Shown: positions 1 to 5,762 of the stretch, piece after piece
Layout of the letters: each line of letters starts with the position of its first letter
Numbering within the stretch: the first letter of the stretch is position 1
Assembly (NCBI GenBank): GCA_025927795.1
Contig: JAICKT010000204.1
Coordinates: 1-7,800, forward strand
Origin: Parafilimonas sp.
GTDB taxonomy: Bacteria > Bacteroidota > Bacteroidia > Chitinophagales > Chitinophagaceae
Direction of reading: 5' to 3'
Length of the DNA stretch: 7,800 nt
Made by a program: the position numbers and the translations under genes
The notes under the pieces: model-generated
Database searches by the model: none
What the model saw: the letters and a program-made list of their open reading frames with translations, nothing else
What the model was told of the DNA's origin: nothing

Positions 1-559
1 AAGTACTGGTTATATAAGCCACTAATATAAAATTTTGGTTGCTGTTTTTTGAAGGCGGCCTTCTTGTGTATGCATACACTGAAGTGCTATTTGAAACATA
101 TACGTTATAAGCAATGTTGTTAGGATAATAAATTGAGTTAACCGGCCTAAAAAGTATATATTTAAAATGATTACTTCTTGCAATAGAATCAACATAGGCA
201 ATATCAGCCTGTCTAAATCTTAGATTTCCAAGATAAAGAGTACTTGCTTCAATTTTAAATAATTTTTCCGATGCTATTAAGTTCAGTGTTTCAGAAGTAT
301 CATAATTTATAGAATCTGTCATAGCCCAACCTGTTAAACTGATGTGCTTATTATTAAATTTAAATCGAAACATAATCTTACCATTTTTTAAAGCCCAATG
401 ATGAAAAGTGGCTGTATCAATATAGAGCCCAGGCAATACGGCTATATTGGTGCTTGCCTTTCTCACAATTTTGGAAGTTTGGCAACTAAATAAAAAAATG
501 ATTGATAAAAGACAAAGCAGAAGCAAATAGTTTCTTCTTGTAAATGCAGTAGTTTTCAT
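1..559 (-). CDS. Putative exported lipoprotein, paralogue of the upstream gene (partial)
   Basis: The reading frame opens at an ATG (557-559) and stays open for 186 codons to the window edge, so the C-terminus is missing. Residues 1-26 form a signal with a hydrophobic core and a lipobox-like LFSC (Cys26), which points to export and lipidation. The mature part aligns end to end with the protein at 578-1111: shared landmarks are LYID near the start, a conserved Trp, F-x-FN, the L-x-GW segment, NYDT against DYDT, LNL, LY-x-GNL, and F-x-LF-x-P followed by IAY. It starts 18 bases after the neighbour's stop, so the two are probably co-transcribed. The family was not recognised; the alternating polar/hydrophobic pattern suggests a beta-rich fold, which is inference. 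Certain as an ORF, unknown in function. Confidence 0.8.
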   Translation of the reverse strand, partial: MKTTAFTRRNYLLLLCLLSIIFLFSCQTSKIVRKASTNIAVLPGLYIDTATFHHWALKNGKIMFRFKFNNKHISLTGWAMTDSINYDTSETLNLIASEKLFKIEASTLYLGNLRFRQADIAYVDSIARSNHFKYILFRPVNSIYYPNNIAYNVYVSNSTSVYAYTRRPPSKNSNQNFILVAYITST

Positions 560-577
560 AATGTATTATTATAAAGA

Positions 578-1111
578 TTATTGATGAGGTGCTGGTGGAG
601 AAGGATCTGCTTTAGCCAATGCTTTAAATGAAGATAATGGTAACAATAATGTTGATGTTACATAAATCTCATAAGCTATATGATTATCATCAGTAACGTA
701 AGGTTTAAATAGGACGAATTTGTTCTTTTTTGCCAATTCATCTGAGATGTCCTTTGTAGCTTTTTTTGTAAGTTTTAAATTCCCGAAATACAAAGGTGAT
801 GTATTAATATTTACGTTAATTGAAGACGAAGTCAAATTTAATAAGTCAGTGTCATAATCTAAAACATCAGAAGGGCTGGTAGCTGGCCAACCTGCAAGTG
901 TTATATCGCTACGATTAAAAACGAATTGTAACATAACTCTCTCATCATTATGTTTTGTATACCACTTTTGGTAATTCAATGAATCTATATAAAGTACTTT
1001 GAAGTTAGGCATGTTACATCTGGAAGAGGAAAGGGTAAGTACAAGCAAAATAAAAATTGGAAGTCTAATTATAAAAGAAAAGAAATTTATTCTACTCAGA
1101 AACTTTTTCAT
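578..1111 (-). CDS. Putative exported protein, tandem paralogue of the gene at 1-559
   Basis: A 177-residue protein with a long hydrophobic N-terminus (about residues 9-28) ending in SSSRC (Cys32). The Arg before the Cys makes this a poor lipobox, so it may be a signal anchor or a cleaved signal rather than a lipoprotein signal. The middle carries the same landmarks as its downstream neighbour (LYID, Trp, L-x-GW, DYDT, LNL, LYFGNL, LFKP, IAYEIYV), and it ends in a short Pro-rich tail (SPPAPHQ). It is the first gene of a probable two-gene minus-strand operon and has a plausible Bacteroidota promoter 40-70 bases upstream. The family and function were not recognised. A role as an outer-membrane or periplasmic accessory protein is only a guess from the signal. 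Confidence 0.8.
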   Translation of the reverse strand: MKKFLSRINFFSFIIRLPIFILLVLTLSSSRCNMPNFKVLYIDSLNYQKWYTKHNDERVMLQFVFNRSDITLAGWPATSPSDVLDYDTDLLNLTSSSINVNINTSPLYFGNLKLTKKATKDISDELAKKNKFVLFKPYVTDDNHIAYEIYVTSTLLLPLSSFKALAKADPSPPAPHQ

Positions 1112-1150
1112 AAACAGGGAGCTTTTAAGTTGTTAATAAATTTTGCTCCA

Positions 1151-1182
1151 CCAATCTAACTTCTCTTTTCCAAATAACCAAA
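1151..1182 (-). promoter_or_regulatory. Candidate Bacteroidota promoter for the two-gene minus operon
   Basis: Read on the minus strand there is TTTG (1179-1182), a 20-base spacer, then TAGATTGG (1151-1158). This is close to the Bacteroidota primary-sigma consensus (TTTG near -33, TAnnTTTG near -7). It would start transcription some 30 bases before the ATG at 1111. One position of the -7 element deviates, and no experimental support is available. Confidence 0.35.
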
Positions 1183-1186
1183 ATCT

Positions 1187-1281
1187 TTTAACAGTATTTC
1201 TACGCAAACCCTTACACAGCGTACTTCTACGCAACTATAAATATGCTTTAACAGCACTCTTACGCATTCTTTTTTTTGCGT
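1187..1281. repeat. Cluster of TACGCA sites, including a 60-base-spaced direct repeat
   Basis: TACGCA or its complement core occurs at 1201-1206, 1219-1223 (inverted, GCGTA), 1228-1233, 1261-1266 and 1277-1281 (inverted, TGCGT). The blocks 1187-1206 and 1247-1266 match at 16 of 20 positions exactly 60 bases apart, starting TTTAACAG and ending TACGCA, and all four mismatches are transitions. GCGTA-CTTC-TACGC (1219-1232) is a small palindrome. The cluster lies between the divergent gene sets at 1111 and 1348, where a shared operator would be expected. The factor is unknown. Confidence 0.4.
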
Positions 1282-1347
1282 GTTTTCTACCTTGATTTAG
1301 GGGTATGTGCGAGGACAATTTTGAGTCATCATTCAAAAACAAAAACA

Positions 1348-1704
1348 ATGAAAACTCAAATTGCTCTTCGAATAATTTTGGTTGCAGTTGCTCTTATTTT
1401 CTCTATAAATAATAATAACGGAAGCTTTAAGCAACCTGCATACGCTTTTAATAATAATTCTAAAATCAGCGCATCTTCATCTTCTTCACATCAAGAAAAT
1501 AAAACTATGACGCATAGTAACGAAAACAACGTTCCTTATTTGCCGCAACAAGAACATGAACATGACTTTGATTGTTTTGATTTTAAACATCATGAAGTGC
1601 GCAGTTTCTGGAGATGTTTGGCAAATAAAGCTTTTGCTATTTTGTATCATATTGTTATACTTCTGCCGATTGTGATAGAAAGTTTAAAACAAGTATTATC
1701 TTAA
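1348..1704 (+). CDS. Hypothetical small protein with N- and C-terminal hydrophobic segments
   Basis: Start chosen at the ATG of 1348, giving 118 residues; the frame extends upstream to a TTG at 1276, but the ATG directly precedes a good signal-like segment (residues 2-20). Then come an Asn/Ser-rich linker (about 21-61), a His/Asp/Cys/Phe-rich stretch (about 69-90, with HEHDFDCFDF, HH and Cys90) and a C-terminal hydrophobic helix (about 96-113). An alternative ATG at 1507 would give a 65-residue form without the signal. The His/Asp/Cys block could bind metal, which is inference. It lies 61 bases before the permease on the same strand and may share its transcript. I do not recognise the family. 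Confidence 0.6.
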   Translation: MKTQIALRIILVAVALIFSINNNNGSFKQPAYAFNNNSKISASSSSSHQENKTMTHSNENNVPYLPQQEHEHDFDCFDFKHHEVRSFWRCLANKAFAILYHIVILLPIVIESLKQVLS

Positions 1705-1765
1705 ATTACTGCTATGCATTATTTGCCAATCACTCATTATTCATTTGCTATCTTTACCGCCAATC

Positions 1766-2998
1766 ATGCAACTCGCGTCATTTCTTGCAAAGCGTATAGC
1801 ATTCAACAATCAACATTCTTTCTCAAGATTTATTATACGCCTTGCAACGGCTGCAACAGCTTTAAGCGTTGCAGCTATGATTATAACACTTGCCTTTGTT
1901 AACGGTTTTCAATACGCAGTAAGTAATAAAATATTTAATTTCTGGGGACATTTAAGAGTACAGGAATATGAGCCTGATAAATCTTATATTGCTGAAGAAA
2001 CGCCGTGGCCGCCGAATGATACAGCGCTTCAGATTTTGCATGCATTTCCGCAGATAAAACAAGTACAGGCTTTCGCTACAAAAAGCGCTGTGGTTGAAAA
2101 TAATAAAGAGATAGAAGGCATTTTATTTAAAGGCGTTGAAAGCAATTATAATTTCAATAATCTAAAATCATTTTTAAAACAAGGCAGGTTTCCTGAATTT
2201 AATGACAGTGCTTATAGCAAAGACATTTTACTTTCAGAATTTATTGCGAATGAACTGCAGATAAAATTGAATGATTCTGTGAATGTATATTTTATAAATC
2301 AGCAGGAAGGCAGAGCATCTGTTCGAAGGCTGCATGTGTGCGGCATTTTTAAAACAGGTATGGATGAATACGATAAAACTTTTGCCATTGGTGATATACG
2401 TTTATTACGCCGCGTTTTTAACTGGCAACACAATGAGATTGGCGGGTACGAAATTTTTTTGAAAGATTATACAAAGATGGATACCATAAATTCTCAGTTG
2501 TATAATATGCTTCCGCAGGCTTGGATAAGCCGTACCATAAAACAAATTTATCCAAACATATTCGACTGGTTGCAGATACAGGGTGTAAACCGAACAGTAA
2601 TTTTTGTTGTGATGTCAATTGTTGCAATCATAAATCTTTTAACCTGTTTACTTATTTTAATTCTTGAACGCACGAGAATGATTGGCATTTTAAAAGCTGT
2701 TGGCAGCCGCGACTGGACGATACAAAAAATATTTCTTTATCATTCAGGCATAATTGCCGGCGTTGGAATTATAATTGGTTTAATATTCGGTTTAGGCATT
2801 TGCATTTTACAACAACATACAGGTTTTATAAAGATGAATGAATCTGCATACTATGTTTCTGAAGCGCCAGTGTATATTATCTGGTGGGAAGTTGTTGTAG
2901 TTTGCGTTGGAACTCTACTTGTTTGTTTGCTTTCATTGCTCCTCCCTACTCTATTTATAAAAACGATTCGTCCGGTAAAAGCAATTCAATTCAGATAA
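1766..2998 (+). CDS. ABC transporter permease, FtsX/LolC-LolE family
   Basis: A 410-residue inner-membrane permease of the lipoprotein-releasing/MacB-like type. The order is a cytoplasmic N-terminus with FLAKRIAF and SFSRFIIRLA, TM1 (about 24-47), a large periplasmic domain (about 50-275), TM2 (about 277-300), the conserved cytoplasmic ERTRMIGILKAVGS motif (301-314), TM3 (about 326-349) and TM4 (about 371-396), ending IRPVKAIQFR. The length fits the family. The ATG at 1766 is preferred over an in-frame TTG at 1745 because it puts the protein start just before FLAKRIAF. By family knowledge such permeases pair with a separate ATPase to move lipoproteins or other envelope substrates; no ATPase gene is in the window, as is common for this group in Bacteroidota. 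Its last 91 codons recur as a fragment at 6457-6732. Confidence 0.9.
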   Translation: MQLASFLAKRIAFNNQHSFSRFIIRLATAATALSVAAMIITLAFVNGFQYAVSNKIFNFWGHLRVQEYEPDKSYIAEETPWPPNDTALQILHAFPQIKQVQAFATKSAVVENNKEIEGILFKGVESNYNFNNLKSFLKQGRFPEFNDSAYSKDILLSEFIANELQIKLNDSVNVYFINQQEGRASVRRLHVCGIFKTGMDEYDKTFAIGDIRLLRRVFNWQHNEIGGYEIFLKDYTKMDTINSQLYNMLPQAWISRTIKQIYPNIFDWLQIQGVNRTVIFVVMSIVAIINLLTCLLILILERTRMIGILKAVGSRDWTIQKIFLYHSGIIAGVGIIIGLIFGLGICILQQHTGFIKMNESAYYVSEAPVYIIWWEVVVVCVGTLLVCLLSLLLPTLFIKTIRPVKAIQFR

Positions 2999-3103
2999 AT
3001 ACATTTAATAAAAAAGGTTGGCATAATACCAACCTAAGTAAGAAATAACTTTTATGATTTATTGTTTTAATCCCAATTTCATAAGAATATCTGTTGCAAT
3101 TTT
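2723..3103. repeat. Direct repeat copy A (permease 3' end, terminator, haloperoxidase tail)
   Basis: This roughly 380-base block recurs in the same orientation at 6457-6838. Over the coding part the two copies are about 86% identical by hand count. The noncoding part also aligns, with one single-base indel just after the hairpin. The left limit is sharp (CAAAAAATATTTCTTTATCA shared), and the right limit fades just after GTTGCAA. Copy A is the one attached to the intact permease. Confidence 0.9.
3009..3035 (-). terminator. Intrinsic terminator for minus-strand transcripts (copy A)
   Basis: The stem AGGTTGG/CCAACCT extends to nine pairs in minus-strand RNA, where the inner C3022/A3028 position becomes a G-U wobble, with a three-base loop. 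A run of six T follows on the minus strand (A 3010-3015 on plus). On the plus strand the same position is a C-A mismatch and no U-run follows, so the signal points to minus-strand transcription: the lost haloperoxidase, and now the gene at 3174-4403. Confidence 0.65.
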
Positions 3104-3165
3104 CCTTCCCTGTATCAATTCGGTATCACAGGAAGGACGATAATGAATGCCTCCATATACTTTTC
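3059..3165 (-). pseudogene. C-terminal remnant of a vanadium haloperoxidase/PAP2-type gene (copy A)
   Basis: On the minus strand an open stretch of about 33 codons encodes VYGGIHYRPSCD, then QGRKIATDILMKLGLKQ and a stop at 3059-3061. GGIH-x-R-x-S-C-x is the third active-site block (histidine and surrounding residues) of vanadium-dependent haloperoxidases and related PAP2 proteins, and such genes normally end a few dozen residues later. Everything upstream is gone: the frame meets the end of the PKD/TolB gene, which lies one base out of frame. The remnant keeps the original terminator at 3009-3035. Its sequence differs from the fragment at 5763-6456, so it came from a different paralogue. Confidence 0.6.
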
Positions 3166-3173
3166 TTTCAATG

Positions 3174-4403
3174 TTAGTGCTGCCAGTCGGCATTCCAGCC
3201 ATTGGTCACAATGATTCCTGATGCCGACCCATCCACAGAAACCCATGAGATGTCCTTCTCGGATCCTGATAGCGATGTGTATGCGATATTGGTGCCGTCA
3301 GGCGACCACGAGATGTTAGTTTTCATGACGCCGCCAGAGATAATATTAGTGAAACCACTACCGTCCGAGTTCATGACACCGATCCGCGTGTTGTAGTATG
3401 AATCGCCAGGCGCCTGGATGCTCATCACTGCTATTTTCGTACCACTCGGAGACCACCTGGGAGATAGGTAATAGAAATCATTGTAATATGCAAGAGCCGT
3501 TGAATTCGTACCATCGGTATTGATGGTGAAGATGTCGTAGCCGTTATCGTCAGGGACGACCAGCGCCAGCTTCGTGCCATCTGGTGACCATGATGGTTGA
3601 ATAATGTATTCCCCACTGTACAGCAGCGACGGTGGCCTGCTTGTCCCGTCGGCATCTACCACCCAGATGCCGCCGCTTCTGTCGTTACTCGGCACTGAAT
3701 AGGCAATCTTTGTTCCATCGGGGGACCACGTTGGGTTCTGGCAGTAGCTCTCCGAAAACGTCTTGCGTACGACGTTTGACCCATTCGCGTTCATTATGTA
3801 AATTTCAGGATTGCCGCTGCGGTTACTAACGAACGCTATACGCGAACCGTCCGGCGACCATGACGGCTGGTCGTCGATCCCGGCGTTGTTAGTGAGCCGA
3901 TTGATGTTGGACCCATCAGCGTTGCAGGAATAGATCTCTGCATTACCGTCACGGTCACTCACGAAAACAATCTTGCAGTTTGTGCATGCCGGAGGCTTGT
4001 TCACTGCCATTACAGTTACCTGAATCGTATCTCTGTCAAACAATGCGTCTGCATCTGTCACCTTTAATTCAAACAGGTAAACTCCTTGCACCAAATTAAT
4101 TACCGGCGTTTGTACTACATTGGCATCGGTAATATTAAATGAGGAAGGACCTGAAATTTTTGTCCACAGATAACCTGTAATATTATTATCCGGATCAAAT
4201 GATAAACCGCCATTAAGGTTAACGGTGTTGCCAGGCAGCATGATGGTTGTGTCGCTGCCTGCATTGGCAACTGGGGGGTGATTGGGTGGCTGATCAGTGT
4301 TTAAACACCCCTCACAGGAATGTTCTTTTTTACAACCGGAAAGGCCGATTATAGTAAGCATGCTTATTATAAAAACTGCTTTTTTTAAAACCTGTGGTAT
4401 CAT
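3174..4403 (-). CDS. Lipoprotein with PKD domain and six-blade TolB-type beta-propeller
   Basis: 409 residues. Residues 1-24 form a lipoprotein signal (LSGC, Cys24). Residues 43-132 are a PKD-like domain (PPVANAGSD, then LDP-type FDPD, and GVYLFELKVTD). From 144 to the end there are six WD40-like TolB repeats, five of them ending in PSWSPDGS/PTWSPDGT-type motifs and the last in NADWQH. Such proteins are surface or periplasmic and probably bind protein or glycan; no enzyme motif is seen. Base composition changes inside the gene: sampled 60-base blocks encoding the PKD part are mostly 35-38% GC (one reaches 52%), while those encoding the propeller are 50-67%. The step falls near residue 140 (about 3985), at a short Cys-rich linker (CTNC). 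This suggests a fusion to an acquired propeller. The stop sits directly against a haloperoxidase remnant. Confidence 0.85.
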   Translation of the reverse strand: MIPQVLKKAVFIISMLTIIGLSGCKKEHSCEGCLNTDQPPNHPPVANAGSDTTIMLPGNTVNLNGGLSFDPDNNITGYLWTKISGPSSFNITDANVVQTPVINLVQGVYLFELKVTDADALFDRDTIQVTVMAVNKPPACTNCKIVFVSDRDGNAEIYSCNADGSNINRLTNNAGIDDQPSWSPDGSRIAFVSNRSGNPEIYIMNANGSNVVRKTFSESYCQNPTWSPDGTKIAYSVPSNDRSGGIWVVDADGTSRPPSLLYSGEYIIQPSWSPDGTKLALVVPDDNGYDIFTINTDGTNSTALAYYNDFYYLSPRWSPSGTKIAVMSIQAPGDSYYNTRIGVMNSDGSGFTNIISGGVMKTNISWSPDGTNIAYTSLSGSEKDISWVSVDGSASGIIVTNGWNADWQH

Positions 4404-4416
4404 ACCCGTAATTTTT
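4347..4416. repeat. Partial direct repeat of the lipoprotein start region (copy 1)
   Basis: The first 19 or so codons of the PKD/TolB gene and about 15 bases of its leader recur at 4435-4503, 88 bases away, with around 80% identity and small indels. Shared blocks include GATTATA-x-TAAGCAT, CATAAAAACTG-like and GTAATTTTT. Copy 1 is the functional start of the gene at 4403. Confidence 0.75.
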
Positions 4417-4419
4417 ACG

Positions 4420-4489
4420 TTATTCGGAATGAGTGATTATAATAAGCATACTTACCATAAAAACTGTTCTTTTAAAACCCGGGTGTCAT
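4420..4489 (-). pseudogene. Broken start of a second lipoprotein gene (signal-peptide relic)
   Basis: Minus-strand ATG at 4489 reads MTPGF and then a stop. Skipping one base in the T-run restores KRTVFMVSMLIIITHSE before a stop at 4420. This resembles the signal of the neighbouring gene (KKAVFIISMLTIIG). It looks like the decayed 5' end of a paralogous lipoprotein gene whose body was lost, or of the original gene start before the present one took over. It is too short and broken to be functional. Confidence 0.5.
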
Positions 4490-4547
4490 AGAGTAATTTT
4501 TGGATCAATGGAATTTGATTTGCTGAAGGCATAGACGAACCACATCT

Positions 4548-4735
4548 TTAGAAAGTCAGTACTCTTATTTCTTTATTTTGTGATAAAGCATTTGTCTTTT
4601 CGTACAAATTCGGATATTTTGTCGAATTAACAAAATCAGTGCTTACTTTATTTAAAGGAAGCTGTGAAAAGGATTTATTTGTACTTAGTAATAAGCAGCA
4701 ACTTATTAGCGCAACTATAATTTTTTTGTTTTCAT
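4548..4735 (-). pseudogene. Relic of a small secreted protein, one-base frameshift near the start
   Basis: Minus-strand ATG at 4733-4735 reads MKTKKL then stop. The run of seven A (4721-4727) is one base short of keeping the frame. With eight A the product is a coherent 62-residue protein: a signal-like segment (KKIIVALISCCLLLS, cleavage probably after SFS), then a polar mature part with KYPNLYEKTNALSQ, stop at 4548-4550. The total of 188 bases is exactly one less than 63 codons. No family was recognised. It may be a dead gene, a sequencing error, or a gene read by slippage on the A-run. Confidence 0.45.
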
Positions 4736-4738
4736 AAA

Positions 4739-4915
4739 AATATTTTAGTTATGTGAATCTATTCTTTAGGGCATTGAATAAAAACTACTGTTGAGTAATT
4801 GACAAGAATGAATGATAAAGTTCTCTTCTTTTATTATACTTAGATTAATGAACAACAAAAATTTATCAGTTGCATCTGTACTGCCGATTATTTATTGATC
4901 TTTCATTTTGTATCA
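4739..4915. other. AT-rich intergenic stretch with no supported gene
   Basis: Both strands were read. Only short frames appear, including a 16-codon plus-strand ATG frame at 4848-4898 (MNNKNLSVASVLPIIY) that stops at once and might be another relic start. No RNA gene or promoter could be supported here. Confidence 0.5.
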
Positions 4916-4937
4916 AAGGGCAACAAACGTTGCCCTT
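4916..4937. repeat. Perfect hairpin, 9-bp stem with 4-base loop
   Basis: AAGGGCAAC (4916-4924) pairs with GTTGCCCTT (4929-4937) around the loop AAAC. Neither strand shows a clear U-run afterwards, so it is at most a weak terminator. It is the first of a series of palindromes ending at 5036. Confidence 0.7.
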
Positions 4938-4962
4938 CATCTTATGAAAACTTCATTTCAGC

Positions 4963-5036
4963 AGGTTTCATAGATTAGCACGGCTTGTGACAATGAAACC
5001 TTGCGTAATTACGCAGGGTCGCTTAGCAGACCCTGC
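4963..5036. repeat. GC-rich compound palindrome, REP-like or RNA structure
   Basis: Three inverted repeats are packed head to tail: AGGTTTCAT (4963-4971) with ATGAAACCT (4993-5001); the perfect 14-bp palindrome TGCGTAATTACGCA (5002-5015); and GCAGGGTC (5013-5020) with GACCCTGC (5029-5036). The last two overlap by three bases, so their stems exclude each other. The block is clearly richer in GC than the AT-rich DNA around it. No transposase or target-site duplication was seen. It could be a repetitive extragenic palindrome, a small mobile remnant or a structured RNA. Confidence 0.6.
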
Positions 5037-5082
5037 TATGACGAAAATTCTTATTTTTTTCATGTAGTCAATTTTAAAGATT

Positions 5083-5100
5083 TAAACTTAAAGAAGTTTA
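5083..5100 (-). terminator. Weak hairpin downstream of the SRPBCC gene
   Basis: TAAACTT (5083-5089) and AAGTTTA (5094-5100) form an AT-rich 7-bp stem with a 4-base loop, about 50 bases after the stop of the minus-strand SRPBCC gene. A T-containing stretch follows on the minus strand, but the stem is weak. The terminator role is doubtful. Confidence 0.2.
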
Positions 5101-5151
5101 TTTGTTTGAAAAAATAATGTAGTGAAAAATGGATGCATGAATATTTATACT

Positions 5152-5582
5152 TCATACACTCAATCTCTTTTCATAAGGAATTTTTTCTCCAAATTCGATA
5201 TAGCGCTTTAAGATTCTTAAATACATTGCCCAGCAATAGCTCGATATTTTATAATGTGGGTTATCGGGAGGCCCACTTGTATGATGAAATGCACCTTGCG
5301 TAATACTGTTTTTGTTTGCAAGTACAAATCCAACTTTTGTATGCTTCCAGTCATCATCAGATTCATGCATCGTAAATTCAAATCTTTCTTGGGAACGCAT
5401 TTTGAAATAACGGCTGCCCAAATATATTCAGGAGGAAAAAACAATTCGTAATGTTCTCCAACCTGCGGTTTGCCTTTAGAACTTTTAGTCCACCAATTAT
5501 CTAAACCTTTTGGTGTTGAATTTCCTTCAAATACTTTTTCTACAGAGGTATTAATAGGAAACTGATGAAATATATCAGGCAT
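5152..5582 (-). pseudogene. SRPBCC (AHSA1-like) protein gene with a single frameshift
   Basis: The first frame starts at ATG 5582 and encodes MPDIFHQFPINTSVEKVFE, then LDNWWT, GEHYELFFPPEYIWAAVISK and KCVPKKD. The rest of the protein continues in another frame: FEFTMHESDDDW, TKVGF, FHHT, CWAMYLRILKRYIEFGE, PYEKRLSV, stop at 5152. Joining them needs one extra base in the run of three A at 5380-5382 (plus strand). The total of 431 bases is one less than 144 codons, which fits the usual length of about 143 residues. SRPBCC proteins have a helix-grip fold binding hydrophobic ligands; their roles vary. Because only one base is wrong and the rest is well kept, the break is either recent or a sequencing error. 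Confidence 0.8.
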
Positions 5583-5590
5583 GAGTTAAA

Positions 5591-5625
5591 GTTATTGTTT
5601 TAAATACTGCATATTAAACAATAAC
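5591..5625. repeat. 10-bp inverted repeat just upstream of the SRPBCC start
   Basis: GTTATTGTTT (5591-5600) and AAACAATAAC (5616-5625) are perfect inverted arms 15 bases apart, 9 bases upstream of the minus-strand ATG at 5582. The position suits an operator or a leader hairpin for the SRPBCC gene. The low GC means it could also be chance. Confidence 0.35.
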
Positions 5626-5636
5626 TATTTAAAATA

Positions 5637-5670
5637 AATAAGAGGAATTGTAAAAACAGTTCCCCTTATT
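5637..5670 (-). terminator. Probable terminator downstream of the haloperoxidase fragment
   Basis: Arms at 5637-5651 (AATAAGAGGAATTGT) and 5656-5670 (ACAGTTCCCCTTATT) form a 15-position stem with two imperfect pairs and a 4-base loop. On the minus strand it is followed by a T-rich run (TTATTTTAAATAG). It lies some 90 bases after the haloperoxidase stop at 5763 and upstream of the SRPBCC gene. Confidence 0.5.
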
Positions 5671-5762
5671 TGCTTGTAAAACCGCTTCATAGTTAGAGGC
5701 AGCTTTGTGCTTAATTGCTTCTGTTCATAGATTTAATTTTAAAAGAGTTTTATTAATGCTGA

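Noticed and set aside
1187..1281. CRISPR-like short repeats
   Set aside because: The units are short, irregularly spaced and in mixed orientation.
1276..1347. TTG start at 1276 extending the small protein by 24 residues
   Set aside because: The added residues lack a signal-like character, and the ATG at 1348 directly precedes a proper one.
1745..1765. TTG start at 1745 for the permease
   Set aside because: The ATG at 1766 puts the start just before the FLAKRIAF block typical of the family.
3009..3035. Terminator of the plus-strand permease
   Set aside because: The plus-strand RNA has a C-A mismatch and no U-run; a minor bidirectional role cannot be excluded.
3202..3829. Plus- and minus-strand open frames over the TolB propeller
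   Set aside because: They are overlaps caused by the higher GC of this segment; their translations are low-complexity and match no family, while the minus frame of the propeller shows six clear repeats.
4848..4898. 16-codon plus-strand frame MNNKNLSVASVLPIIY
   Set aside because: Too short, with no following similarity in other frames; noted only as a possible relic start.
4963..5036. Insertion-sequence end or CRISPR repeat
   Set aside because: There is no transposase, no matching distant inverted end, no target duplication and no regularly spaced repeats.
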